Shown: piece after piece, positions 16,603 through 25,017 of the stretch
Position numbering within the stretch: the first letter of the stretch is position 1
Layout of the letters: every line of letters begins with the position of its first letter
Origin: Planococcus citreus
GTDB lineage: Bacteria > Bacillota > Bacilli > Bacillales_A > Planococcaceae
Reading direction: 5' to 3'
NCBI RefSeq assembly: GCF_003664125.1
Contig: NZ_RCCP01000001.1
Coordinates: 434,001 to 498,000, forward strand
DNA: 64,000 bases
Program-made: the position numbers and the translations under genes
Notes under the pieces: generated by a model
The model's database searches: none
The model's input: only the letters and a program-made list of their open reading frames with translations
Told to the model about the DNA's origin: nothing

Positions 16603-16661
16603 CGCGCTTTTGAAATGCCGCTTCTTTCCTATAGAAAAGGAAACAGTATTGCAAAAGCGCG
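16603..16661 (+). repeat. Inverted repeat directly upstream of the CYTH gene
   Basis: CGCGCTTTTG (16603-16612) and CAAAAGCGCG (16652-16661) are perfect 10-bp arms enclosing a smaller TTTCC/GGAAA hairpin. The structure ends 7 bp before the ribosome site of the CYTH gene and has no T run, so it could be a leader stem or operator rather than a terminator. Confidence 0.6.
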
Positions 16662-16678
16662 ATTAATGAGGTGAACAA

Positions 16679-17248
16679 ATGACAAAAGAACTTGAAATTG
16701 AATTCAAGAACATGCTGACAAAAGAAGAGTATAGCAAATTATTGGCGGAGCAAAATACCTCCCCGATCAGCCAGACCAACCATTATTTCGACACAGCGGA
16801 TTTCCAGCTGCGCGACCAAAAGGCGGCCCTTCGCCTGCGCAGCATTGGCAGCCGTTTTGAATGCACACTTAAAACACCGGCCGCTTCCGGAAATTACGAA
16901 ACGACCGATAGCTTGGACGAACAACAGGCGTCCGCCATCCTGGACTTGGAGCGATTCGATGCCCCGGATGTTTCCGCTGAGCTCGAACGGCTCGGGGTGT
17001 CCCCGTCCGAATTGGTGCTTATCGGTTCTTTAACGACCCATCGTGCAGAAGCTGCTTACGAAGGCGGCCTTCTCGTACTGGACCATTCGGAATACTTAGG
17101 GGTGGAAGATTACGAGCTGGAATATGAAGTTACAGACGAAGCTGCCGGCAAGCGGAGTTTCCTCTCTTTGCTCGAAGAAAAATGCATCCCGTTGCGTCCG
17201 GCAGACAAGAAAATCGCGCGTTTTATGAAGGCGGCTTCCAAGCGCTAA
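16679..17248 (+). CDS. yjbK: CYTH domain protein (YjbK, triphosphatase-like)
   Basis: 189 residues. Starts with ELEIEFKNML, the EXEXK signature of the CYTH (CyaB/thiamine triphosphatase) tunnel fold, followed by the basic/acidic strands HYFDT, AALRLRS and FECTLKTP expected to line the tunnel, and YELEYEV near residue 145. Predicted to hydrolyse a triphosphate (inorganic tripolyphosphate in close relatives), metal-dependent. GAGGTG ribosome site. It sits divergent from relQ, hinting at nucleotide/polyphosphate stress, but that is inference. Confidence 0.9.
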   Translation: MTKELEIEFKNMLTKEEYSKLLAEQNTSPISQTNHYFDTADFQLRDQKAALRLRSIGSRFECTLKTPAASGNYETTDSLDEQQASAILDLERFDAPDVSAELERLGVSPSELVLIGSLTTHRAEAAYEGGLLVLDHSEYLGVEDYELEYEVTDEAAGKRSFLSLLEEKCIPLRPADKKIARFMKAASKR

Positions 17249-17344
17249 AGGCAGCACAGCCGTTCGGTGGCATGCGATTTGTTTGAGATATTTACCAGGC
17301 GTTGATAGAATGGATTTACAGCAAACACAAAGGGGACAAGACTG

Positions 17345-17743
17345 ATGACTGGAAAACCGCTTATTCCGTACGATGAAATCGGCGCGGAAACTTTATCAAA
17401 CCTGGTGGACGCCTTTTACGCACGCGTCTCAGCACATCCGCAACTTGCACCCATTTTCCCTGATGATCTGACCGAAACAGCGAGAAAACAAAAACAGTTT
17501 TTAACACAATACTTAGGCGGCCCAAATATCTATTCAGCGGAACACGGGCACCCGCGCCTAAAAGCGCGCCATCATCCATTTCCAATCACTCCAGACCGTG
17601 CACAAGCTTGGCTTGAGTGCATGAGTGAAGCTATGGATGAAGTCGGGCTCAGCGGCAAATTCCGCGAGACATTTTTCAACCGCCTCGTTTTGACCGCCCA
17701 CCATATGGTAAATGATTACGACAGTGAGGAGGAGTTGGAGTGA
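17345..17743 (+). CDS. yjbI: Group II truncated haemoglobin (YjbI)
   Basis: 132 residues. Two-on-two globin with the B10/CD region FPDDLTETARKQKQFLTQYLGGP, proximal histidine in the ARHHPFPIT segment, and a tryptophan (AWLECM, G8) typical of trHbO. Binds O2/CO and possibly has peroxidase activity. The stop overlaps the spxH GTG start (GTGA), so the pair is translationally coupled, as in B. subtilis. The link with SpxH suggests a role in redox defence (inference). Confidence 0.92.
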   Translation: MTGKPLIPYDEIGAETLSNLVDAFYARVSAHPQLAPIFPDDLTETARKQKQFLTQYLGGPNIYSAEHGHPRLKARHHPFPITPDRAQAWLECMSEAMDEVGLSGKFRETFFNRLVLTAHHMVNDYDSEEELE

Positions 17744-18537
17744 GCAACCTGGATCTGGCAGAGGATATCCGCGAACACCAAGTTTCCTGCAAACCAATGG
17801 AATTATACGTGTTCATGGATCCGATGAATCCCGCATGCTGGGAACTTCAATCCATCATCCGTAAATTACAAATCGAGTATGGCCATTATTTTTCCATGCG
17901 GATGATCTTAAGCACACAATTATCCGCCCTGAATATGAGCGTAAAAAATGCCGATATGACCGGAGACGAGCTTGAACATCCCGCACTTCCGTCCGTCGCC
18001 ATCAAAGCGGCAGAGCTCCAGGGCAAACGGGCAGGCAATCGCTTCCTGCACAAACTGCAAGAACAACTTTTTCTACAATCAAGAAACGTCACATCCTACG
18101 ATGTACTGCTTGAAATTGCGGAAGAAGCGGAATTGGACCAAGCTGAATTCAAGGATGACTTTCATTCGGTCCACAGCGCCAAAGCATTCCAATGCGATCT
18201 TCGCATCACACGGGAAATGGAAATTTCCGAAGTACCAAGCATCGTCTTTTTCAATGAATGCATCGAAGACGAAGGCGTCAAAGTTTCAGGCCTTTATTCA
18301 TACGACGTCTATTTGACCATCCTACAGGAAATGCTGGGAAAAGACCGGCTCAACCGGCAATCCCCGCCTTCTCTCTATGACCTGTTCATAAAGTATCCGA
18401 CAATGGCGACGCACGAGGTCGCAAGCATCTACAATATCAGCGAGCAAACCGCAGAACGCGAGCTGAAAAAGCAAGTGCTGCAACAGAAACTGGAGCGCAT
18501 CCCGATGCAGGACGACACATTGTGGAAAGTAAAATAA
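17740..18537 (+). CDS. spxH: ClpXP adaptor for Spx degradation (SpxH/YjbH)
   Basis: 265 residues, DsbA-like fold. It targets Spx to ClpXP; aggregation of SpxH under stress stabilises Spx. GTG start inside the yjbI stop. VFMDPMNPACWELQ aligns with the B. subtilis active-site-like DPLCPECW, but the first cysteine is Asn here (NPAC), and the His/Cys-rich zinc-binding N-terminus of the Bacillus protein is missing. AELQGKRAGNRFLHKLQE and AFQCDLRI are the other recognisable blocks. Pairs functionally with spx and mecA in this window. Confidence 0.88.
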   Translation: MSNLDLAEDIREHQVSCKPMELYVFMDPMNPACWELQSIIRKLQIEYGHYFSMRMILSTQLSALNMSVKNADMTGDELEHPALPSVAIKAAELQGKRAGNRFLHKLQEQLFLQSRNVTSYDVLLEIAEEAELDQAEFKDDFHSVHSAKAFQCDLRITREMEISEVPSIVFFNECIEDEGVKVSGLYSYDVYLTILQEMLGKDRLNRQSPPSLYDLFIKYPTMATHEVASIYNISEQTAERELKKQVLQQKLERIPMQDDTLWKVK

Positions 18538-18572
18538 GCTAAGCTCCCAATAGGAGCTTAGCTTATTTTTTC
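18533..18572 (+). terminator. Terminator of yjbI-spxH
   Basis: 15-bp stem (18533-18547 with 18553-18567), loop CAATA, T run. The spxH TAA is inside the left arm. Confidence 0.9.
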
Positions 18573-18586
18573 TTTTATATAATAGC

Positions 18587-18624
18587 GAAAGGCGCCTTCC
18601 ACGTCCGGAAGGCGCCTTTCTTAT
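18587..18624 (+). terminator. Second tandem hairpin after spxH
   Basis: GAAAGGCGCCTTCC/GGAAGGCGCCTTTC, 6-nt loop, followed by TTATC. Weak T tract; probably a back-up terminator or RNA 3'-end stabiliser. Confidence 0.6.
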
Positions 18625-18937
18625 CTTACACAAAGGGGATGGGAGAAATGTTCACGCTCAAACAAAGGGGTGTATGTTTGTATGTGATTAATTTCACAAC
18701 CTAATAATATCACGCCATAATAGTTAATGCAATAAATCACAAACCATTTCACAAATCTGTCATAATATCAAGCGCTTACATAAACATAACGGATAAATAA
18801 GTTATTTAAGAATAACTTATTATCCTCTAATACCCCCTTTTTCCATTGTCCATCCTTACCTATTTCCATTTCGCTATAATATCGTCCATCATCCCTCCTC
18901 TTCCACCGATGCAAGTATCACAATCCCTAGACAACGC
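18625..18937. other. AT-rich non-coding gap between spxH and pepF
   Basis: About 310 bp with no convincing gene. It contains an 18-codon open frame at 18648-18704 after a GGGAGAA site, and a long AT-rich inverted repeat at 18791-18825. A TATAAT at about 18875 lacks a -35. Confidence 0.5.
18791..18825. repeat. Long AT-rich inverted repeat
   Basis: GGAT + AATAAGTTATT, 4-nt loop TAAG, AATAACTTATT + ATCC: 15 paired positions with one bulged A. No T run follows, so not an ordinary terminator; it could be an operator, a cruciform or an RNA stem. Confidence 0.65.
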
Positions 18938-18939
18938 AT

Positions 18940-18974
18940 AAAAAACCTCTGCAGGTCTCACGCTGCAGAGGTTT
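18940..18974 (-). terminator. Terminator of pepF
   Basis: AACCTCTGCAG/CTGCAGAGGTT with an 8-nt loop and T run on the minus strand. Confidence 0.88.
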
Positions 18975-18985
18975 TCGTCGGTCTT

Positions 18986-20794
18986 TTATTTCTTCAATAG
19001 CAATCCTTCGAGTTCTTCAAGCTTTTGCCCGAAGACTTTGCACGCCTCTTCGACCGGCTCGGATGAGGTCATGTCCACACCGGCTTTTTTCAATACTTCA
19101 ATCGGGTAATCGGAGCTGCCCGCTTTCAGGAATTCGTTAATATAACGCTCTACAGCTGGCTGCCCTTCTTCAAGGATCTTTTTGCTTAATGCAGTAGCTG
19201 CGCTGAATCCTGTCGCATATTGGAATACATAGTAATTATAGTAGAAATGCGGGATGCGTGCCCATTCGAGGCCGATCTCTTCATCCACTGCCATGTCTTC
19301 ACCAAAATACTTTTTGTTCAATTCGTAATACACTTCCGTCAACCGGTCAGCCGTCAAAGCTTCACCGTTCTGGTCCATCTGGTGGATTGTGTGCTCGAAT
19401 TCAGCAAACATCGTCTGGCGGAAAACTGTGCCGCGGAAACCATCCAGCCAGTGGTTGAGCAAGTAAATGCGTTCTTGCTCATCTTCTGTCGTATTGACCA
19501 AGTGTTCATTCAACAAGGCTTCATTTGTCGTCGATGCAACTTCCGCCACAAAGATGGAATAATCGCCATAGACAAACGGCTGGTTTTCTCTTGTGTAGTG
19601 GCTGTGTACACTATGGCCGAATTCATGTGCCAAAGTGAACAGGTTGTCTACATTGTCCTGCCAGTTCATCAGTATATAAGGATTTGTGCCATAAGCGCCG
19701 GAAGAATAAGCGCCACTTCGTTTGCCTTTGTTTTCTTTCACGTCGACCCAGCGGTTGTCGATGCCGTTTTTGACGATCCCGACATATTCTTCACCGAGCG
19801 CATTCAAGCCTTCGAGCATCATGCCTGTCGCCTTGTCATAAGGGATCTCCATCTTGACTTCCTTAACAAGCGGCGTATACATGTCATACATATGGACTTG
19901 GTCAAGGCCCAATACTTCCTTGCGGAGCGCTACGTAGCGCTGCAATAGATGAAGGTTGTTGTTGACGGTTTCGACCAATTGATCGTAGACAGCTTCCGGA
20001 ATATGGTCATCCGACAGTGCCGCTTCGCGAGCCGATGAATAGTTACGGATTCTCGCGTGAACGTTATCCCGTTTAACATTTCCGGATAAAGTGGATGCAA
20101 ACGTATTACGGAATTTTCCATATGTTGCATAAACGGCTTTGAATGCGTCTTCACGTACGCGGCGGTCTTTACTTTCCATGAAACGGATGTAATTGCCATG
20201 TGTGATCTGCACTTTTTCGCCGTTTTCATTTTCGATTTCCGGAAACTCCAGATCGGCATTGTTAAGCATGCCGAAGGTTTCGGAAGATGCTCCGACCACT
20301 TCCGATAATTGTGCAAGCAGCGCTTCTTGCTCCGCTTTCAGTACGTGCGGACGCATCGTATTAAGTTCTTCAAGGGCATGCTTATATAGCTTCAGACCTT
20401 GATGTTCATCTACATAGCGGTTCAGTTCTGCTTCATCCAAAGACAGGATTTCAGGCGTCATGAATGACAAGCCTGCTGCTGTTTTGGCGAAAAGCGATTT
20501 GATGCGGCTGTCCATCGCCTGATATGTTGAATTCGTCGTATCTTGGTCGTAGCGCATATGAGCGTATGCATAGAGTTTGCGCAATCGCTCCGACAATTCA
20601 TCTTTATAGCTTAGCGCGTCATACAAAGCGTCCGCGCCTCCTGATAGAGTACCTTCATATTGTCCAGCTTTCTCAGCCAGTGCTGAGACGGCTTTGAATT
20701 CCTCTTCCCATTGTGAATCTGTAGCAAAAATATCTTCCAAGCGCCACGTCAGTTCTGCAGGCACTTGATCTCTGGTCAATAATTTTTCCGTCAT
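18986..20794 (-). CDS. pepF: Oligoendopeptidase F (M3B metallopeptidase)
   Basis: 602 residues. Zinc peptidase that cleaves internal bonds of short peptides in the cytoplasm; it fits the peptide uptake systems encoded nearby. Zinc site LAHEFGHSVHSH (HEXXH, about residue 385) with the third ligand Glu about 25 residues on (VAEVASTTNEALL). ATG at 20794 preceded by AGGAGG 7 nt away; a 48-codon upstream extension has no ribosome site. Same place as B. subtilis yjbG, next to coiA. Confidence 0.95.
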   Translation of the reverse strand: MTEKLLTRDQVPAELTWRLEDIFATDSQWEEEFKAVSALAEKAGQYEGTLSGGADALYDALSYKDELSERLRKLYAYAHMRYDQDTTNSTYQAMDSRIKSLFAKTAAGLSFMTPEILSLDEAELNRYVDEHQGLKLYKHALEELNTMRPHVLKAEQEALLAQLSEVVGASSETFGMLNNADLEFPEIENENGEKVQITHGNYIRFMESKDRRVREDAFKAVYATYGKFRNTFASTLSGNVKRDNVHARIRNYSSAREAALSDDHIPEAVYDQLVETVNNNLHLLQRYVALRKEVLGLDQVHMYDMYTPLVKEVKMEIPYDKATGMMLEGLNALGEEYVGIVKNGIDNRWVDVKENKGKRSGAYSSGAYGTNPYILMNWQDNVDNLFTLAHEFGHSVHSHYTRENQPFVYGDYSIFVAEVASTTNEALLNEHLVNTTEDEQERIYLLNHWLDGFRGTVFRQTMFAEFEHTIHQMDQNGEALTADRLTEVYYELNKKYFGEDMAVDEEIGLEWARIPHFYYNYYVFQYATGFSAATALSKKILEEGQPAVERYINEFLKAGSSDYPIEVLKKAGVDMTSSEPVEEACKVFGQKLEELEGLLLKK

Positions 20795-20846
20795 TTGGCT
20801 GCCTCCTCTTTCCCTTGTTTCGGGAAACGAATTACACCTTATTTTC

Positions 20847-21935
20847 TCAATTTTCCCACGCTTTTGCAAGCAGATGATAGGAAATATCCACCACTTCCGA
20901 AAAACACACGGAATGGCCATTTCTGTAGAGAGTTTCATACGCCGAAAGCACCTCCAAGGGCTTGCACTTGTCTATGCTAGAAGGCGCAAGCTTGACCAGC
21001 TGATCAGCCAATAAGGTCTCCACAGGTTTTCCAGACTCGATTATAAGCGCTGCTTTCATTTGCCAAATAAGAGGATGCTCTAAAAAAAGATGCCCGCCTG
21101 CAAGCGGCAACCCGAAAATTTCCGGGATGTCCCCCTTGTCGAGTTGCAGTTCATAGCTTAATCGCCAAAATGGGTTTCTCATCCGATTTTTCGCAAATAA
21201 TTGGGAACGGATGTATTTATTCTTTTCTATCCGCATGAGCGATATTACCTGCTTGTATTCTGCTTTTGTTAATTTTTTCGGCACCGCGAAAGGAAAAACT
21301 TGTTCCTTCATTGGCAAAAGCGACGCCTTCCCGATCCAGCGGTTTCCTTGTACATAAAAAAGGTTGGAGTAGTAGACGAAGAGGGAATGATTGGGGTTGA
21401 ATTGCAGGAGATGGGGATGAAGTGGCGTGCTGCGGAACATTGCTCTTTCAAAGGTGCGAATTTGGAAAATACCCAGTCCTGGAGCCGGCACATTTTCTAT
21501 GCCGCGGATCCATACGGCGTGAAGACCCATTTTGGCATATCCTTGGCTGCGCTTCACAACTTGCTCTACAGCTAATGTGCTGCATTGGAATTCAATCGCA
21601 GATTTCTCGGCCAACAGGTCCGGCCGCTGCTTGATCGCGGGTAAGTAATGCTCGACATGGACCGGAATGTTGTTGTCGTAAAAAAAAGAGGACAGGCGGG
21701 ATTTTCCGAGCAGATGAAGCGGAGTTTCCGGTTCACCGCCCGGCGTGCAGGAGAATTGCTGGAGATGGGCAAAATGGGGAATTTTCGTCGTGCCGACTTT
21801 TAAGACGACTGGGGATTCACAGGCGGGACATAGAAACGTTCGGTCCCTTCGCAGCTGAATCAGCTCTTGCCTGGTGTGATAAGCTTGCAACGTGAATAAA
21901 TAGCCATTATCGAGCGCTGTCAGTATATAAATCAC
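20847..21935 (-). CDS. coiA: Competence protein CoiA
   Basis: About 363 residues. N-terminal zinc-finger-like part with CPAC at FLCPACESPVVLKVG and HFAHL, then the nuclease-like core PLHLLGKSRLSSFF ... HYLPAIKQRPDLLAEKSAIEFQCSTLAVEQVVKRSQGY, where D, E and Q form a PD-(D/E)XK-type site. CoiA promotes recombination during natural transformation. The start is unclear: AAAAGGAG lies almost on top of the GTG at 21935, and the family usually begins near ILTALDNG, where no ATG, GTG or TTG exists. An ATG at 21968 has no ribosome site. Confidence 0.82.
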   Translation of the reverse strand: MIYILTALDNGYLFTLQAYHTRQELIQLRRDRTFLCPACESPVVLKVGTTKIPHFAHLQQFSCTPGGEPETPLHLLGKSRLSSFFYDNNIPVHVEHYLPAIKQRPDLLAEKSAIEFQCSTLAVEQVVKRSQGYAKMGLHAVWIRGIENVPAPGLGIFQIRTFERAMFRSTPLHPHLLQFNPNHSLFVYYSNLFYVQGNRWIGKASLLPMKEQVFPFAVPKKLTKAEYKQVISLMRIEKNKYIRSQLFAKNRMRNPFWRLSYELQLDKGDIPEIFGLPLAGGHLFLEHPLIWQMKAALIIESGKPVETLLADQLVKLAPSSIDKCKPLEVLSAYETLYRNGHSVCFSEVVDISYHLLAKAWEN

Positions 21936-22035
21936 TCTCCTTTTTTTCAGTTTACGTTGAAGAGCCATTATGCGCAATACGAAAAATACTGCGGCTTCTA
22001 AAAATCTGCCACAGCTTCCCCTACATAAAATAGCA

Positions 22036-22063
22036 TAAAAAAAACCTCCCAAGAGGAGGTTTT
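22036..22063 (-). terminator. Terminator of mecA
   Basis: AAAACCTCC/GGAGGTTTT with 5-nt loop and T run on the minus strand; the stem touches the mecA stop. Confidence 0.85.
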
Positions 22064-22719
22064 TAGCCGAAATAATGCAATACATTCGACAACGCATCTT
22101 CTTTGAAGATTGGCTTGCCGTATTCTTCAAGACGGTGAATCGTCATCGGGGTTTGCTGCAAGTACTCAGTGATGACGCTCAACTGGTCTTTAATGTCTTT
22201 TTCGGAATGCAGAATTTCATCAAATTTCACGTGCATATAATACTTTCCGTCAAAGTGGTACAATGCCGTATCGACCGGCATATACATGAGGCGCTTCGCA
22301 ATCGGAAGCAATTCTTCCACTTCAGAAAGAACAAACGAGTATTCGAGTTTCTTCGTATCACCCTCGTCATAAACCGGTTCAAATTCATCAAACTCCTGGG
22401 AACCAGCTTCTTCCCCTGAAAACATTTTGCGGCGTTCTTCTATATCATCCGGCAAATCAAGTTTTTGCCCGTCTTTCGTCAATTGCGCACGAGTGACAGT
22501 GACTTCAAGTCCTTTGTCCATGGCTTGCACTTGGATCCACAGCGGCCCTTCCATAACGAAATCGGCTTCTTCATTGACTTCATCCATCATTTCCCAGAAA
22601 AGCTCTTCGCTTTTGTCTCTGTTAAACCAAATTTCGTCACGGCTGAACCCTCGCTCTTCAACATCAAGATAGGAAATGTAAAATTTCACTGTGTTGTCGT
22701 TAATGCGTTCTATTTCCAT
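22063..22719 (-). CDS. mecA: Adaptor protein MecA
   Basis: 218 residues, the B. subtilis length. N-terminal substrate-binding domain (MEIERINDNTVKFYISYLD, about 1-80), an acidic linker (about 85-125), and a C-terminal domain that binds ClpC (YYMHVKFDEILHSEKDIKDQL). Targets ComK/ComS and other proteins to ClpCP, so it controls competence and stress. ATG 22719 with GGAGAGG. In B. subtilis it also affects Spx, whose gene is the next one upstream here; yjbE, which lies between them in Bacillus, is absent. Confidence 0.96.
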   Translation of the reverse strand: MEIERINDNTVKFYISYLDVEERGFSRDEIWFNRDKSEELFWEMMDEVNEEADFVMEGPLWIQVQAMDKGLEVTVTRAQLTKDGQKLDLPDDIEERRKMFSGEEAGSQEFDEFEPVYDEGDTKKLEYSFVLSEVEELLPIAKRLMYMPVDTALYHFDGKYYMHVKFDEILHSEKDIKDQLSVITEYLQQTPMTIHRLEEYGKPIFKEDALSNVLHYFG

Positions 22720-22943
22720 TTTACACCTCTCCTTTTCGGATCGGATTAAGAGGAAGTTCCTCAAAAGCCGTGATTTATTACTACCTTCATTATACCTTTC
22801 CTGAAGGCTTAAAAACATTTTTCTGCCTATAGGCGGCACCAGAAGATAATTATCTTAGAGTCTAATCGAATCGACAGACTTTTGCAACTAATCAGGTTGA
22901 TCGACATAGGGTCGACAGAAAACTTTTTCTAGGCGTTCTGTAA

Positions 22944-23006
22944 AAAGATAAAGAAAAGCCGTCCCATGATCCCTTATGAAATACCATAAAGACCGGACAG
23001 CTTTTT
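22944..23006 (-). terminator. Terminator of spx
   Basis: AAAAGCTGTCC/GGACGGCTTTT (one G-U) with a roughly 30-nt loop and a modest T tract on the minus strand. Confidence 0.65.
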
Positions 23007-23016
23007 CTCCTTATTC

Positions 23017-23412
23017 TTAGTTGACCATGCGCTGAGCTTCCAGCAATTGATACGCGCGCACTTTGCGTGGCAAGAACCGGCGAATCTCGTCTTCGTTATA
23101 ACCGACTTGCAGGCGTTTTTCATCCATGATGATCGGGCGTCTCAATAAGCCCGGATGTTCTTGGATCAATTCATAGAGGCGCTGCAATGGCAAGCTCTCT
23201 ACGTCTACATTCAGTTTTTGGAAGATCTTCGAACGAGTCGAAATGATTTCATCGGTTCCGTCCTCTGTCATACGTAAAATTTCTTTGATTTCACTAATTG
23301 TCAAAGGTTCAGAGAAAATATTGCGTTCTGTATATGGGATATCATGTTCTTCCAGCCACGCTTTCGCCTTACGGCAAGACGTACAGCTTGGAGAAGTGAA
23401 TAATGTAACCAT
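23017..23412 (-). CDS. spx: Transcriptional regulator Spx
   Basis: 131 residues, almost identical to B. subtilis Spx by eye. Thioredoxin-like ArsC fold with redox switch CTSC near the N-terminus and the RNA-polymerase-binding and ClpXP-recognition features ([29 protein letters not shown]). Binds the alpha C-terminal domain to redirect transcription on disulfide stress. Two adjacent ATGs (23415 and 23412); the second gives the family N-terminus [10 protein letters not shown], the first has the better spacing from AAAGGAAG. The long upstream gap holds several promoter candidates. Confidence 0.97.
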   Translation of the reverse strand: MVTLFTSPSCTSCRKAKAWLEEHDIPYTERNIFSEPLTISEIKEILRMTEDGTDEIISTRSKIFQKLNVDVESLPLQRLYELIQEHPGLLRRPIIMDEKRLQVGYNEDEIRRFLPRKVRAYQLLEAQRMVN

Positions 23413-23500
23413 CATAATGAAGCACTTCCTTTCGGATTCATAGGTGTTGAGGAAATTCATTCTTAAATTAGAATCACTATCGTTTAGAAGCTCTACAATC

Positions 23501-23506
23501 ATTATA
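23501..23506 (-). promoter_or_regulatory. Candidate proximal sigmaA -10 of spx
   Basis: TATAAT preceded by TTG, 86 bp upstream of the start codon. No convincing -35, so possibly activator-dependent or repressor-controlled. Confidence 0.4.
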
Positions 23507-23619
23507 CAACATTGGGCTTCAGTAATATATAGCTAACGGCGAGAATTTCAAAAAAACATTGATTTTGTCACAGTCTCGCTACATTTTCTGAGAGTTTGTA
23601 AAACTTATACATTAAGAAT

Positions 23620-23645
23620 TTACCCGCTTCTTTTATCAATTAAAC
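23620..23645 (-). promoter_or_regulatory. Candidate sigmaB promoter of spx
   Basis: GTTTAA-N14-GGGTAA, a full match to the B. subtilis sigmaB consensus with allowed spacer. The spx operon of B. subtilis is known to use a sigmaB promoter. Confidence 0.6.
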
Positions 23646-23709
23646 TTCAATAAGAAAATTTTATTCTCATTTACAAATTTCTTTTGAAAACAAAGCTTCT
23701 ATCATATAG

Positions 23710-23735
23710 TACGTTTCATATCGTGAAAGGTTTCA
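23710..23735 (-). promoter_or_regulatory. Candidate ECF-sigma (sigmaW/M-type) promoter of spx
   Basis: TGAAAC-N16-CGTA, a full match to the sigmaW/sigmaM type consensus, about 300 bp upstream of spx. Confidence 0.55.
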
Positions 23736-23769
23736 AATTTAAAGTTTATTTAAAAAGCATAACGCCTGC

Positions 23770-23811
23770 AAAAAAGTGCCCTTGCTGGTCGTCTGTATGA
23801 CAGCAAGGGCA
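23770..23811 (-). terminator. Terminator of the DUF4015 gene
   Basis: TGCCCTTGCTG/CAGCAAGGGCA with a 13-nt loop and T run on the minus strand. Confidence 0.88.
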
Positions 23812-23817
23812 TTTCGT

Positions 23818-25017
23818 TTATTCGGGTGTATAGTCGACTCCAGCTGAATAGCGGTTTCCAGCGTTCCAAAGAAGGAATTCATCAATTCCTTGTTCGTTTA
23901 AAGCGCGAATCTGGGCTTCCACTTCTGCCTTACCGTAGCGCTTATAGTTTCCTGCCCCCAGGTAGCTAGCCGTGAAATCCTGTAGCCACGGGCGCGATAC
24001 GGGCGCATCGTCTAGCTTGGAAAGAACATCGTTTTCCACTTTAGCATACTCAGCGACCAATTTATAAGGTTCCAGATCTGGCTTTTCGATTCCGAAGTAC
24101 TTTTTCCAATGGCTCGGATAAATCATTGAAGAGATGACATCGACGTTCTCGGAGATCTTCGAGAAGTTCTGGCCGATGCCAGGTGCTTCCGAAACAGTGG
24201 CTGCATAGCCGAAGATATCAACCGATACCTCTACTCCATAAGGTTCAAGCTTTTCTTTCGCATAAGCGACGAAATCTGTCACAGCTTCCACACGGCGCTG
24301 AACCGGGTCTAAATTGGATTCTGCATAATCGCCCATCGAGTAGTCAAGTTGCTCACCAAGCCGTTCAAACCCTTCTGGAAAGCGCACATAATCGAACTGG
24401 ATTTCCTTGAAACCTAGTTTAGCTGCTTCGATCGCCACTTCTACATTATAATCCCACACATCCTGCATGAACGGATTGACGAACGCCTCGCCCCTGTTGT
24501 TCTTCCATACTTCCCCTCCGGAAGTAAATGAAAGCTCTGGCTGCTGCTCTGCAAGCACTGTGTCCTTGAAGACAACCACGCGCGCAATCGGGTAGATTTG
24601 CTCCTGTTCCATTTGTTCAAGCATTGCACGGGGATCCTTAATCAATGAAGTTCCGATGTCTTTATCAGCCAGCGAGGAATCTTCTTCCGGGATATACGTT
24701 AAATGCCCCATGTCTTCCTTGACGTCAATGACCATCGCGTTCAAATCGGTATTTCCTATGAGATCGACCAGTGAAGAAAATCGCTCTCCCCCGGCTGAGT
24801 TTCCAGTGACGAATATTCCCCGGACCACATCAGGATAATCAAAATTCAATCCTGAATCGAAGCGGAATCGTTCCGATGTCCCAAGCAAGCCAGAGTCGAT
24901 GCTCGCTAATTCATATGTTCGGGTCGAAAAGTCTTCTGTTGCGGTTTCAGCTGCCTGCACTACATTGGCACTTCCCACTAAAACTAGGGATGCAGCAAGC
25001 CATTTCAAGGATTTCAC
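23818..25017 (-). CDS. Secreted putative glycoside hydrolase (DUF4015 family)
   Basis: 399 residues with a signal peptide (MKSLKWLAASLVLVGSANVVQA, cleavage after AxA near residue 23). The rest is a TIM-barrel-like DUF4015 domain: VRGIFVTGNSAGG, NAMVIDVKEDMGHLTY, GFKEIQFDYVRFPEG and VSVDIFGYAAT carry the conserved Asp/Glu expected for a retaining hydrolase; WQ-type aromatics (PSHWKKYFG, FLLWNAGNRYS) end it. Likely acts on a cell-wall or extracellular polysaccharide; substrate unknown. Monocistronic between spx and opp. Confidence 0.85.
   Translation of the reverse strand: MKSLKWLAASLVLVGSANVVQAAETATEDFSTRTYELASIDSGLLGTSERFRFDSGLNFDYPDVVRGIFVTGNSAGGERFSSLVDLIGNTDLNAMVIDVKEDMGHLTYIPEEDSSLADKDIGTSLIKDPRAMLEQMEQEQIYPIARVVVFKDTVLAEQQPELSFTSGGEVWKNNRGEAFVNPFMQDVWDYNVEVAIEAAKLGFKEIQFDYVRFPEGFERLGEQLDYSMGDYAESNLDPVQRRVEAVTDFVAYAKEKLEPYGVEVSVDIFGYAATVSEAPGIGQNFSKISENVDVISSMIYPSHWKKYFGIEKPDLEPYKLVAEYAKVENDVLSKLDDAPVSRPWLQDFTASYLGAGNYKRYGKAEVEAQIRALNEQGIDEFLLWNAGNRYSAGVDYTPE

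Noticed and set aside
18648..18704. 18-codon open frame (MFTLKQRGVC...) with a GGGAGAA site in the spxH-pepF gap
   Set aside because: Very short, weak ribosome site, no promoter or terminator of its own; could easily be chance in AT-rich DNA.
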